From positions 1 to 64,000 of the forward strand of contig NZ_QEOO01000047.1 of assembly GCF_003121585.1 (NCBI RefSeq): a DNA stretch of 64,000 nt. Direction: 5' to 3'. Each line of letters begins with the position of its first letter. Position 1 is the first letter of the stretch. Made by a program: the position numbers and the translations under genes. Shown here piece by piece: positions 32,264-40,714 of the stretch. This DNA comes from Nocardioides speluncae (GTDB taxonomy: Bacteria; Actinomycetota; Actinomycetes; Propionibacteriales; Nocardioidaceae). The notes under the pieces are model-generated. The model saw only the letters and a program-made list of their open reading frames with translations. It was not told where the DNA came from and made no database searches.

Positions 32264-34359
32264 CCGGGGCGGCCGACGACCAGCTCCATGTGCATGGAGT
32301 CGGTCGACTCGCCGGCCCAGGCGCCGCCCACGTCGAAGCCCTGCTTCATCAGCTCCTGCATGAACTGGGCACCGAACGACAGGCTCTTCGAGGTCGGGGC
32401 GCTGGTCGGGTTGAAGAAGCCCTTCTCGACCATCTGCGCGGCGGACGGCGTATCTGCTACGACCGGCGTCTCGACCTTTCCGGACTTCTTGTCCCGCCGC
32501 GGGTTCCCGAAGACGAAAGTCGGATCCTCAAGGTCCTTGCGCAGTTTGGTGAGCTGTTCCCGCTCGTTGGCGGCGCCGACAAGCGCACCCAGCGCGGCCC
32601 GCCTGGTCGCCGCGGTCTCCGACAGCTTGACCAACTGGTCGCCGACCGTACCCGGAAACGTGCCGAGGTCCTTCGACCACGAGGCCAGGTCCTTGGCGAG
32701 CCCCTTCGGCAGCTCGGCGGAGTCGGCCGGCAGCTCGAGCTTGCCTTGCGCCTTGAGGTCGGCGAGGGCCTTGTCGATCTTGGTCTGCCGCTGCTGCAGC
32801 GCCGCCTGGCGGGCGTTCAGGGTCCCGTCCGTGGGCAGCGGCTTGGCGAGCTCCTCAGGGGTGAGGGCAGCCTTGGCGCGGCCGTCGAGCTCGGCCTCGG
32901 CCCGGGCGATCGAGTCCAGCCACGGCTTGATCACCGGCGGCAGCTTGGCCATCACCGCCTTGCGCGCTGCGAGATCCTTGGCATCGGCCATCTCGTCTCG
33001 CAGCGCGAAGAACGCGTCACGCTGGTCCCCGAGGCTCTGCTGGAACATGGTCGACGTGGTGCCGAGCCGCGCGGTCTCGGTGCCGACCTTGTCGATCAGC
33101 TCGGTCGCTGCCTTGCTGGCGAAGAACTCCTGCTTCTTCTTGTCGTCGTCGGGCAGCTGCGACATCTCGCCCATGGTCTTGATCAGGGCTCGCCGGGACT
33201 CGTAGCTGCCGAGCTGGAGATTGCTCGGACGGCCGGTCGCGGACTTCACCAGCTGCGCCATAGTCTTGCGGCCCACTCGCGGCATCTGGTTGGCGTCGTA
33301 GTCGATCGCGTAGCCGAGGGTGTGCATGGAGGCACCGCTCATGGTCATCGTCGGGTTGAACGCGGTGCGGAACTGCATCCCGACACCGGGGCTCTTCGGC
33401 ATCTTGTCCCCGAGCTTGGCGGCGACGGCTTCCAGGCGGACCTGAGCGTCCTTGTGCAACGCGCCGCCGCCGGGGATGTTGCAGCTCTTCACCTCGGCGA
33501 AGTGGGCCAGCGTCGCCTCGTCGGACTTGAACCAGCTGTGCATGACGATCAGGAAGTTGCGCTTCTGCTCGAGGCTGTTCAGCCCGACGATGCCGCCCCC
33601 GCTCAGCACTACGGCCGGCAGGCTGTCGACATCGGCGATCGCCTTGCCCGAGACCGTGAAGACGTTCTGCTCCTTCCCGCTCGGTACGCCGGCGCCGGGG
33701 CCGAACGTCAGCCCGCTCACCGCGCCCGGCTTCATGCCGGCCGGCGGGCTCGCGACCGGCTTCTTCGGTGTCACGTCGATCACCGGGTGGGCGTCGACGA
33801 TGCCCTCCACGGTGGCGTCTCCGAAGTCGAGCTTGGCGCTGAGCCCCTTCAGGTGGCCGTCGGCCAGGATCGGCTGGGTGATATCGGCCTGGTCCGAGAA
33901 GGCGATCGAGAACGACTGACCTCCGAAGCTTGCGGTGACGGTGAACGGCTTGCCGAGCTCGGCGACGCCGGCGACCTTGTTGCCGGCCATCGCCGTGGCG
34001 GCGAGCGCCTTGAGGTGCTCAGCCGCCTGCTGCGCGTTCCGTGCCTTGCCGTCGGTGAAGCTCGCCTGCGCCTTGCTCACCACGAGACCGCCGGAGATCT
34101 TTCCGGTGGCATGGCCGAGGTCGCCCTCCGCCGTCAACGGAATCGTCACCGAGACGTCCCGGGTGGTCGAAGGTGCTCGCTGGATAGCGACCAGGCGGGA
34201 CACGGCGGCGTTCCCCACCGACCGTTGGAGGCTCTCCAGCCTGTCGGTACCCAACTGTGGCTGCTTGCTCTGTGGCCGCGGACGCGGCCGGGCGCGCTCG
34301 ACCTTCGGCGCCTCTTCGCCAGACAGGCGCCAGCGGCGCGCACGATCGGACACGGCCAC
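32260..34359 (-). CDS. M15-like peptidase with large helical insertion and LQRxxGN motif, 699 aa
   Basis: Residues 1-63 are basic and disordered and include RLESLQRSVGNAAVSRL (LQRSVGN at 44-50), a motif common in actinobacterial proteins linked to extracellular contractile injection systems. There is no signal peptide. Residues 70-200 look beta-rich. A metallopeptidase M15 (VanY-like) core follows in two pieces: SMHTLGYAID (344-353; His346, Asp353) and, far downstream, STDSMHME (685-692; Asp687, His690). About 290 residues of charged helix separate them (about 357-645). Leaderless GTG. Function predicted, not proven: a peptidoglycan or peptide hydrolase, perhaps a cargo. Confidence 0.7.
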   Translation of the reverse strand: MAVSDRARRWRLSGEEAPKVERARPRPRPQSKQPQLGTDRLESLQRSVGNAAVSRLVAIQRAPSTTRDVSVTIPLTAEGDLGHATGKISGGLVVSKAQASFTDGKARNAQQAAEHLKALAATAMAGNKVAGVAELGKPFTVTASFGGQSFSIAFSDQADITQPILADGHLKGLSAKLDFGDATVEGIVDAHPVIDVTPKKPVASPPAGMKPGAVSGLTFGPGAGVPSGKEQNVFTVSGKAIADVDSLPAVVLSGGGIVGLNSLEQKRNFLIVMHSWFKSDEATLAHFAEVKSCNIPGGGALHKDAQVRLEAVAAKLGDKMPKSPGVGMQFRTAFNPTMTMSGASMHTLGYAIDYDANQMPRVGRKTMAQLVKSATGRPSNLQLGSYESRRALIKTMGEMSQLPDDDKKKQEFFASKAATELIDKVGTETARLGTTSTMFQQSLGDQRDAFFALRDEMADAKDLAARKAVMAKLPPVIKPWLDSIARAEAELDGRAKAALTPEELAKPLPTDGTLNARQAALQQRQTKIDKALADLKAQGKLELPADSAELPKGLAKDLASWSKDLGTFPGTVGDQLVKLSETAATRRAALGALVGAANEREQLTKLRKDLEDPTFVFGNPRRDKKSGKVETPVVADTPSAAQMVEKGFFNPTSAPTSKSLSFGAQFMQELMKQGFDVGGAWAGESTDSMHMELVVGRPG

Positions 34360-34366
34360 GGTAGGT

Positions 34367-34372
34367 ACCGTA
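34367..34372 (-). promoter_or_regulatory. -10 hexamer TACGGT of leaderless M15-like gene
   Basis: Minus-strand TACGGT ends 7 nt before GTG 34359, supporting this start over the GTG at 34353. Confidence 0.5.
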
Positions 34373-34499
34373 TGCGCGCTCGCCGCATTCGTTCGAAGGC
34401 TGCGGTGCGGCTCTTGGGGAACGGCGGGTGCCCTTTCGGGCCGCGGTGCCGGGTGGCCGATCGGTCGCGCCCGACCCGTGGTGTGGGAGGCTGTGGCTC

Positions 34500-35450
34500 G
34501 TGCGAGTCTGGCGTTCGATAGCTGAGGTTCCTGCTGACCTGGGACGCACCACGGTCACGATCGGCAACTTCGACGGGGTGCATCTCGGCCATCAGCACGT
34601 TGTACGGCGTGCCCGCGAGGTCGCGACCGAGGTGGCGGCCGGAGTTGGCAGCGAGCGGGTCGTGGTGGTCACCTTCGACCCGCACCCGATCGCCGTGCTC
34701 AGGCCCGAGCACGCACCCCCGACGCTGTCCACGATCGAGGACCGGCTCGCCCTCCTCGAGAAGGCCGGTGCCGACGATGCGCTGGTGATCCCGTTCGACC
34801 GCGAGGTCGCGGGCTGGTCGCCCGAGGAGTTCATCGACCGGATCCTGGTCGGCGCCCTGCACGCCAACGCGGTCGTGGTCGGCGCCAACTTCCGCTTCGG
34901 CAACCGCGCCGCCGGCGACGTGGCGACCCTCCGCGAGGCGGGGGAGTCCCGCGACTTCGCGGTCGAGGGCATCGCGCTGGACGGCGGTCCGCAGGTCTGG
35001 TCGTCGACGTACGTGCGCAACTGCCTGGCCGCCGGCGACGTGGAGGGCGCGGCGGAGGCGCTCGGCCGCCCGTTCACGGTCACCGGCACCGTCGTCGAGG
35101 GCGACAAGCGCGGTCGCGAACTCGGCTTCCCGACCGCCAACGTGCCGACGACCGGTGTCGCCGCGGCGCCCGCCGACGGTGTGTACGCCGGCTGGCTGCG
35201 GCGGCTGGACACCGGCGTGAGGTACCCGGCCGCGATCAGCGTCGGCACCAACCCGACCTTCGACGGCGAGCGGGAGCGGCGGGTCGAGTCCTACGTGCTC
35301 GACCGCACCGACCTCGAGCTGTACGGCGTCGAGGTCGAGGTGAGCTTCACGGCCCGGCTGCGCGGGATGGTCCGCTTCGAAGGCGTCGACGCGCTGATCG
35401 ACACGATGAAGGACGACGTCGTCAGGACCCGCGAGATCCTCAAGGTCTGA
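34500..35450 (+). CDS. ribF: Bifunctional riboflavin kinase / FAD synthetase, 316 aa
   Basis: Makes FMN from riboflavin and then FAD. The N-terminal FAD synthetase domain has the nucleotidyl-transferase signature TVTIGNFDGVHLGHQHVV (about 20-37) and FDPHPIAVLRPEHAPP, and the ISSTxIR-equivalent SSTYVRNCLAAGDVEGA near 170. The C-terminal flavokinase domain includes GRELGFPTANV and YPAAISVGTNPTFDG. GTG 34500 has GGGAGG 9 nt upstream. It follows truB in the usual actinobacterial order, interrupted here by the PadR operon and the M15-like gene. Confidence 0.95.
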   Translation: MRVWRSIAEVPADLGRTTVTIGNFDGVHLGHQHVVRRAREVATEVAAGVGSERVVVVTFDPHPIAVLRPEHAPPTLSTIEDRLALLEKAGADDALVIPFDREVAGWSPEEFIDRILVGALHANAVVVGANFRFGNRAAGDVATLREAGESRDFAVEGIALDGGPQVWSSTYVRNCLAAGDVEGAAEALGRPFTVTGTVVEGDKRGRELGFPTANVPTTGVAAAPADGVYAGWLRRLDTGVRYPAAISVGTNPTFDGERERRVESYVLDRTDLELYGVEVEVSFTARLRGMVRFEGVDALIDTMKDDVVRTREILKV

Positions 35451-35451
35451 C

Positions 35452-36426
35452 GTGACCCCCGAGGAGCAGGCGGTCACCGACACCGAGGCGTGGTTCGTCG
35501 CGCACGGGCTGCCCTACTTCGTCGACGACCTCCGGTCGCAGGTGCGCGTCAGCCTGCAGCCCGGGCTGGTGGTCCCGCTGCTGGTGATGGCGACCACCGG
35601 CGGCGCGGCGATGGGGCTGCTTGTCGGGACCGCGACCAACGCGGACACCGGCACCCTCGTCGGCGTCCTGGTTGCACTGGCCGTGATCACGGCGTACGGC
35701 GTCGCCCGGCTGCACGTCACCTCGATGGCGCGCTGGGCGCTGGCCCGCACGTTCGGCTCGCTCGGCCTGCTGTTCCCGCTCGCGACCCGCGCGCTGCCGC
35801 TGCTGCTGCTGTTCGTGACCTTCCTGTTCATCAACACCGAGGTATGGCAGGTCGCCTCGAACCTCGACGACGGCGTGCTGTGGGGCGCGGTGCTGCTGTT
35901 CGCCGCCGTCGCCGTCGGCTTCCTGCTGGTCCGGCTGCCCGAGGAACTGGACAAGGTCGATGACGAGATCGGCGGCGAGCGGCTGGTCGCCAGCTGCGCC
36001 CGGACGCCGATGGCCGACGTGGCGCCGCGCTACGCCGACGCCAAGCTGACCGAGATCGCCCAGGTGCACGGGTTCGAGAAGGGCAACCTGGTGTTCGTGC
36101 TGCTGGTCGTCCAGGCGGTGCAGGTGCTGCTGCTCGCGCTCTCGGTGTTCGCGTTCTTCGTGGTCTTCGGTGCGGTCGCGATCCGGGAGCCGGTGATGGA
36201 GTCTTGGCTGGACGCCGAGCCGCACTGGCTGATCGACGGCTGGCACGTGCTCAGCGTCGAGTTGCTCCAGGTGTCGACCTTCCTGGCATCGTTCTCCGGC
36301 CTCTACTTCACGGTGTACGCCGTCAACGACGACGCCTACCGCCGCCAGTTCTTCGCCTCCCTCGCCCGCCAGCTGGACCGGGCCGTCGGCGTACGCGCGG
36401 TCTACCAGTCGCTGCGCCAGGGGTAG
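35452..36426 (+). CDS. Polytopic membrane protein of unknown function, 324 aa
   Basis: No family recognised. Five to six hydrophobic segments (about 38-60, 65-88, 100-130, 140-160, 220-250, 265-285) with a roughly 50-residue soluble loop in the middle (LPEELDKVDDEIGGERLVAS). The N-terminal EEQAVTDTEAWFVAHGLPYF and the C-terminal YRRQFFASLARQLDRA are probably cytoplasmic. It starts with GTG 2 nt after ribF and is thus probably co-transcribed. The stop is 6 nt from the convergent gene at 36433. Confidence 0.75.
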   Translation: MTPEEQAVTDTEAWFVAHGLPYFVDDLRSQVRVSLQPGLVVPLLVMATTGGAAMGLLVGTATNADTGTLVGVLVALAVITAYGVARLHVTSMARWALARTFGSLGLLFPLATRALPLLLLFVTFLFINTEVWQVASNLDDGVLWGAVLLFAAVAVGFLLVRLPEELDKVDDEIGGERLVASCARTPMADVAPRYADAKLTEIAQVHGFEKGNLVFVLLVVQAVQVLLLALSVFAFFVVFGAVAIREPVMESWLDAEPHWLIDGWHVLSVELLQVSTFLASFSGLYFTVYAVNDDAYRRQFFASLARQLDRAVGVRAVYQSLRQG

Positions 36427-36432
36427 CCGGCC

Positions 36433-37056
36433 TCACGCCCGCCTCATGAGTGCCCAGCCCAGAGCGGCGAACAGCAGCATCCAGGCGCCGATCACCAGGC
36501 GGCCTGCGTCGAAGCCGAGCATGATGCCGGGGGTCAGGACCACGAACACGTAGACCCCGATCGCCAGCGGCAGCCAGCGCTCCCAGCCGGTCCACACCCG
36601 AGCGGGGATGGTCGCGATGCCGGCGAGGACGGTGAACAGGCCGATCCCGATCGAGGTGGCGCCGTACAGCACGTCGAGGTGCGCGGTGTCCGAGCTTGGG
36701 TAGGTCGCCTCGGCGGACGCGATGGCGATCAGCTCGGTCACGGCGAGGCCCAGCATCGACGCGACCGAGCCGATCACGCCGACCTTCGCCAGCTGCCCAC
36801 GGCCGGTGACGCCGGAGGTCCACAGCAGCCCCAGCAGTACGGCGAGTGGCAGGTGCTGGACGAAGAAGAAGGTCTGGACCACGGCGAAGCCGCCGGGTTC
36901 GAACGGGTAGCTGAACTGGTCGGACGGAACCTGGGGATCCCAGCCGATCAGCAGGCCGGCGGAAGCGGCTCCCAGCAGGGAGGCGGCGAGTCCGACGGCG
37001 GCGAGAGAGCGCTGGCGCGAGGTGGCGCGCACGGGGTTGGCGGTTGTGGTGGTCAT
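36433..37056 (-). CDS. Polytopic membrane protein, 207 aa
   Basis: Six hydrophobic segments spread over the whole protein, including LAAVGLAASLLGAASAGLL, FFFVQHLPLAVLLGLLW and WLPLAIGVYVFVVLTPGIML. No cofactor or transporter motif is visible and I recognise no family. The ATG at 37056 is supported by TACCTT 6 nt upstream (leaderless). It lies just downstream of the TPR-LuxR regulator gene on the same strand with its own promoter inside the end of the regulator region. Confidence 0.72.
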   Translation of the reverse strand: MTTTTANPVRATSRQRSLAAVGLAASLLGAASAGLLIGWDPQVPSDQFSYPFEPGGFAVVQTFFFVQHLPLAVLLGLLWTSGVTGRGQLAKVGVIGSVASMLGLAVTELIAIASAEATYPSSDTAHLDVLYGATSIGIGLFTVLAGIATIPARVWTGWERWLPLAIGVYVFVVLTPGIMLGFDAGRLVIGAWMLLFAALGWALMRRA

Positions 37057-37062
37057 CGCCCC

Positions 37063-37068
37063 AAGGTA
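37063..37068 (-). promoter_or_regulatory. -10 hexamer TACCTT of leaderless membrane-protein gene
   Basis: Minus-strand TACCTT ends 6 nt before ATG 37056. Confidence 0.5.
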
Positions 37069-37099
37069 GGAGCGCAGCCGCGTCGCCGGATCCGGGAAA

Positions 37100-38791
37100 C
37101 TACGTAGCTGATCCACTGGTTCGGCGGGCGTACCAGGCGGCGATCTGGGCCCGGGAGTCGAAGCCCAGCTTGAGCATCACGTTGCGCACGTGCGTCTCGA
37201 CGGTGCGCTCGGAGAGGTGCAGGCGGGCCGCGACCTGACGGTTCGTCGAGCCCTCGGCGACCAGTGCCGCGACCTGCTCCTCGCGACCGGACAGCAGCGA
37301 GGTGCCGCTCGGGCGCAGCCTGGCGAGCAGGGCGTCCGCCGGGCCCGACACCGGCCGGAGGTCGATGCGGGCCGCGATTGCGGCCGCCTGCATGAGCTGC
37401 TGCTCGGCCTCGCGCCGCTCGGCCGGCACCGCGCTGGTATGCGACAGCTCGCCGAGTGCCAGCCTGGCGTGGGCCTCGAAGGGCGCCGAGCCGAGTCGGA
37501 CGGCGAGCCCGAGGGCCTGTTCGAAGTGGACCCGCGCGGCGGCGTCATCGCCGAGGAGCCTGGCCAGGCGGCCCAGGTGATGGGCGATCAGGCCCTCCGG
37601 CGGCGTGTGCGCGCCGCCGATCGCGAGCCGTTCCGGGAACGGCGCCAGCTCGTGGTACAAGCGCTGGGCGATGCGGTCGTCGCCGAGCTGCACGCTGAGG
37701 TTGGTGTTGCCGACCAGGTTGATCACCCACTCCGGGGTGTAGCGGGGGAACGCCTCGAGATGCGGGATCATCGACTCCCAGACGGCGCGGGCCTCGTCGA
37801 CGCGCCCCAGGCTGCCCAGGAGCGAGGCGAGCCAGTTGCGCGCCAGGAAGGGGCCTTCGTCGGCGAGCAGGCGGCGGACGAACGACTCGACCTCCGCCAC
37901 CCGGTCGAGTCGGCCGGATAGAGCGCCGACGTTGCCCTGGACGACCATGTGCAGGAACTCCGCCTGGCCGCTGCCGCCCGTCGCCCGGGCGATCGCAACC
38001 GCCTCGTCCGCCCGGTCGAACCCGTCGTCGAAGCGGCCTTCGAGAGCGGCGACCGAAGCCTGGATCAGCCGCAGCCGCCAGCGGCCGTACGGCTCCGCGA
38101 GGTGGTTGACCACCGCCGTGAGCGCCACCAGCTCGGCATCCATCTCGAGGCGTTGGCACAGCTCGTAGTGCGTGTCCAGGCGCCAGAAGTGTCCCCACAT
38201 CGCCGTCCGCCGGTCGCCGGTCTCGGCCGCGAGCCGCGCCGCCTGGTCGCCGAGATCCAGACGGGCTTCCGGGGTCCGGAAGTCCTGGCTGTGGGCATGG
38301 CGGGCGAACAGCGCCAGCAGTCGGGCGTCTCCGTCACCGCTGGCGGTGGCCAGCCGGTCGGCCTCGTCGACGACGCCTGCCTCGAAGTCGCCGGCCCAGC
38401 GGTTGGCCGTGGCCGCCAGCTGGCCGAGCAGCCGGGCGGTGCGGACCGGGTCGGTGTTCCCGAGCGAGTGGATCGCCTCGCGGCAGAGCTCGTGGATCTG
38501 GTCGCAGATCGGGTCGCCGGACAGCCCGACGACGACGGTTGCGGCATCGGCGAGCACTGTCGGGTCGCCCTCGGCCCTGCCGAGGTCGGCAGCGGCCAGG
38601 CAGGCCGACCAGGCAGCATCGAGCTCGCCGCCGCGGAAGCGTGCGCGAGCCAGGTCCAGCCAGAGTGGGGCCGACTCGCCGCCGGCAGCCGCGAGCGCAT
38701 CCTCGTATGCCGCCGCTGCCTCCGCCCACGCACGTCGCTCGCGCGCCCGCCGAGCGGTGCGAAGCGTGGCGGTGTCGTCCGGCGGCTGCAT
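37100..38791 (-). CDS. TPR-containing LuxR-type transcriptional regulator, 563 aa
   Basis: The C-terminal LuxR/GerE helix-turn-helix is clear: LLSGREEQVAALVAEGSTNR followed by VAARLHLSERTVETHVRNVM (about 500-545). The preceding 490 residues are helical and rich in TPR-like repeats (AWAEAAAAYEDALAAAGG, AARVHFEQALGLAVRLG). It lacks the P-loop ATPase of LAL/MalT regulators, so it resembles the truncated ATPase-less type. Target genes unknown; the membrane-protein gene immediately downstream is a candidate. Confidence 0.85.
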   Translation of the reverse strand: MQPPDDTATLRTARRARERRAWAEAAAAYEDALAAAGGESAPLWLDLARARFRGGELDAAWSACLAAADLGRAEGDPTVLADAATVVVGLSGDPICDQIHELCREAIHSLGNTDPVRTARLLGQLAATANRWAGDFEAGVVDEADRLATASGDGDARLLALFARHAHSQDFRTPEARLDLGDQAARLAAETGDRRTAMWGHFWRLDTHYELCQRLEMDAELVALTAVVNHLAEPYGRWRLRLIQASVAALEGRFDDGFDRADEAVAIARATGGSGQAEFLHMVVQGNVGALSGRLDRVAEVESFVRRLLADEGPFLARNWLASLLGSLGRVDEARAVWESMIPHLEAFPRYTPEWVINLVGNTNLSVQLGDDRIAQRLYHELAPFPERLAIGGAHTPPEGLIAHHLGRLARLLGDDAAARVHFEQALGLAVRLGSAPFEAHARLALGELSHTSAVPAERREAEQQLMQAAAIAARIDLRPVSGPADALLARLRPSGTSLLSGREEQVAALVAEGSTNRQVAARLHLSERTVETHVRNVMLKLGFDSRAQIAAWYARRTSGSAT

Positions 38792-38838
38792 GTAGTCATC
38801 GTGGCACCGGCCGGGCGGTCGAGGGGCCCGAACTGCGG

Positions 38839-39480
38839 CTAGACCCGGAGCCAGGCGAGGACGGCCAGCACCCGGCGGTTGTCGTCGATGTCGACCGGCA
38901 GGTCGAGCTTGGTGAAGATGCTGTTGGTGTGCTTGGCGACGGCCTTCTCGGTCACGAACATCGCGCTCGCGATCGCCGCGTTGGAGCGGCCCTCCGCCAT
39001 TAGCGACAGCACCTCGCGCTCGCGCGGAGTGAGCCGGTCGACCGGCGCGGCCTGCTGCCTGGACATGATCGTCGCGACCACCTCGGGGTCGAGCACGGTG
39101 CCGCCGGCGGCGACTCGGCGTACTCCCTGGACGAACTCGCCGACGTCGGCGACCCGGTCCTTGAGCAGGTACCCGACGCCGCCCTGGCCGCTGGCGAGCA
39201 GCTCGCGGGCGTAGAGATGCTCGACGTACTGCGACAGCACCATCACCGGGAAGCCCGGCTTGGCCTCGCGCACCGCGATCGCCGCCCGTAGCCCCTCGTC
39301 GGTGAACGTCGGCGGCAGCCGGACGTCGACCACGGCCGCATCGATCTCAGGGTCCTGCAGCGCCCGCTCCAGCGACGGCGCGTTGTCGACCGCGGCGGCG
39401 ATGGTGAAGTCGTGCTCCTCGAGCAGCCGGATCAGGCCGTCGCGGAGCAGGGCGTGGTCTTCGGCAAGGACAAGTCGCAC
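38839..39480 (-). CDS. NarL/FixJ-type response regulator, 213 aa
   Basis: The receiver domain (1-125) has the acidic pocket EDH (7-9), phospho-acceptor Asp52 in AAVVDVRLPP, and Lys in YLLKDRV. The LuxR-type DNA-binding domain covers about 145-210 (LTPREREVLSLMAEGRSNAA, VTEKAVAKHTNSIFTKL). The likely partner is the HisKA_3 sensor kinase at 40715-41902 on the same strand, although the LysR gene and a convergent small gene lie between. Start GTG. Confidence 0.9.
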   Translation of the reverse strand: MRLVLAEDHALLRDGLIRLLEEHDFTIAAAVDNAPSLERALQDPEIDAAVVDVRLPPTFTDEGLRAAIAVREAKPGFPVMVLSQYVEHLYARELLASGQGGVGYLLKDRVADVGEFVQGVRRVAAGGTVLDPEVVATIMSRQQAAPVDRLTPREREVLSLMAEGRSNAAIASAMFVTEKAVAKHTNSIFTKLDLPVDIDDNRRVLAVLAWLRV

Positions 39481-39512
39481 GTGCTCATCGTGCCGTCAGC
39501 CGCCGACAGCCG

Positions 39513-40430
39513 TCACACCGGCTCCGTGAGCGCCTGGATGTGCCGGGTGGCGAGCTCGATCATCAGCTGCGCCGCCGGCGACAGGATCGCGCCGGCGCGG
39601 TGCACGATCGCCATCGTGTCGTACTGCCGGGGACGCAGCGAGACGTAGCCGACGCCCGGGGCCAGCCGCGACAGCAGCTGGTCGGCCGCGCCCTTGGGCA
39701 GCACGGAGTCGCCGTACCCCATGCCGACCAGCTCGACCGCGGTCTCGATCTCCTCCACCTCGATCTTGGTCTGCGGGTTGTGGCCGGCCTCGTGCAGCAT
39801 CCGGCGCAGAACCGTCCGCATCGAGTCGGTCGCTCGCCAGGTGGTCTCCGGCATCACCAGCGTCGCCTTCGACAGGCGGGCCGCGGTCACCGGGCTGGCG
39901 GTCCGCGCGGGGTCGGCGGAGATGTAGACGATCTCGTCACGGGCCACCGGGGTCACCTGCATCCCCTCGCTCTCGACGTTGGTGACCGCGATCATCGCCG
40001 CCTCCAGCCGCCCGCGCCGCAGCTGCTCCTGCACCTCGTGGGAGTGCTGCCCGACCAGCTCCACCCGGACACCCGGATAGCGGTCGAGCACATCGGCGAT
40101 CAGCCGGGCGCCGGCGTACAGGCGGACGGCGCCGAACATCCCGAACCGGATCGTGCCGCTCTCGAACTCCACGGCACTGCGCACCGCCTTCCGCCCCTCG
40201 TCGGCCGCGGCCAGGGTCCGCTCGGCGTGCGGGCGGAAGGTGTCGGCCATGGTCGTGGGTACGACGCCGCGCCCAACCCGCCGGAAGAGCGGCACGCCCA
40301 GCGACTTCTCGAGCGCGCGCACCTGCTCGGAGACCGACGGCTGGGCGTAGCCGAGCTCCTCGGCGGCGGCGGTCAGCGAGCCGTGCTCGTAGGTGGCGAG
40401 GAAGCAGCGCATCTGGTGTAGCGAAACCAT
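39513..40430 (-). CDS. LysR family transcriptional regulator, 305 aa
   Basis: The N-terminal winged helix (MVSLHQMRCFLATYEHGSLT, AAAEELGYAQPSVSEQVRAL, LGVPLFRRVGRGVVPT) is the LysR signature. The substrate-binding domain (about 90-300) has no cysteines suggestive of redox sensing, so a small-molecule effector is more likely. AAGGAG lies ahead of the ATG at 40430; the longer reading frame is not supported. Divergent from the 62-aa Cys protein with a palindrome in the 95-bp gap, so that gene is a plausible target. Confidence 0.9.
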   Translation of the reverse strand: MVSLHQMRCFLATYEHGSLTAAAEELGYAQPSVSEQVRALEKSLGVPLFRRVGRGVVPTTMADTFRPHAERTLAAADEGRKAVRSAVEFESGTIRFGMFGAVRLYAGARLIADVLDRYPGVRVELVGQHSHEVQEQLRRGRLEAAMIAVTNVESEGMQVTPVARDEIVYISADPARTASPVTAARLSKATLVMPETTWRATDSMRTVLRRMLHEAGHNPQTKIEVEEIETAVELVGMGYGDSVLPKGAADQLLSRLAPGVGYVSLRPRQYDTMAIVHRAGAILSPAAQLMIELATRHIQALTEPV

Positions 40431-40483
40431 AGGAATCTCCTTGAGGTGCCTCTGGAAAGCGAGGCTACCCCTGCGGAGACAGG

Positions 40484-40501
40484 TTCGGGACAATTGTCGA
40501 A
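40484..40501. promoter_or_regulatory. Probable LysR operator
   Basis: TTCG-G-GACAATTGTC-GAA: a palindrome around the perfect 10-bp core GACAATTGTC (40489-40498), between the divergent LysR and small Cys-protein starts. Confidence 0.5.
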
Positions 40502-40525
40502 GACAACCAACCAGAGGAGGTCACG

Positions 40526-40714
40526 ATGTTCGACAACGACTGCCAGGTATGCGCCCAGCGCGTTCTCATCTTCCCCAGCCAGGTCACGTCGCTGACCAAC
40601 GCGGGGGAGGACGGCCTCATCGAGGTGGCGTTCACGTGCTGGTGCGGCACCGAGCAGACCAAGCTCACAGGGAAGGGCATCGGCCAGCCCCGGGCGCACC
40701 CGGTCGCGGCCTGA
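40526..40714 (+). CDS. Small CxxC/CxC protein divergent from LysR, 62 aa
   Basis: MFDNDCQVCAQRVLIF at the N-terminus gives Cys6-x-x-Cys9; FTCWCGTE gives Cys38-x-Cys40. This four-cysteine pattern would suit a small zinc ribbon. AGAGGAGG is an excellent Shine-Dalgarno 6-7 nt upstream. Codon use is like neighbouring real genes. The stop directly abuts that of the sensor kinase gene. It might be an adaptor or regulator controlled by the LysR protein; nothing is proven. Confidence 0.7.
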   Translation: MFDNDCQVCAQRVLIFPSQVTSLTNAGEDGLIEVAFTCWCGTEQTKLTGKGIGQPRAHPVAA

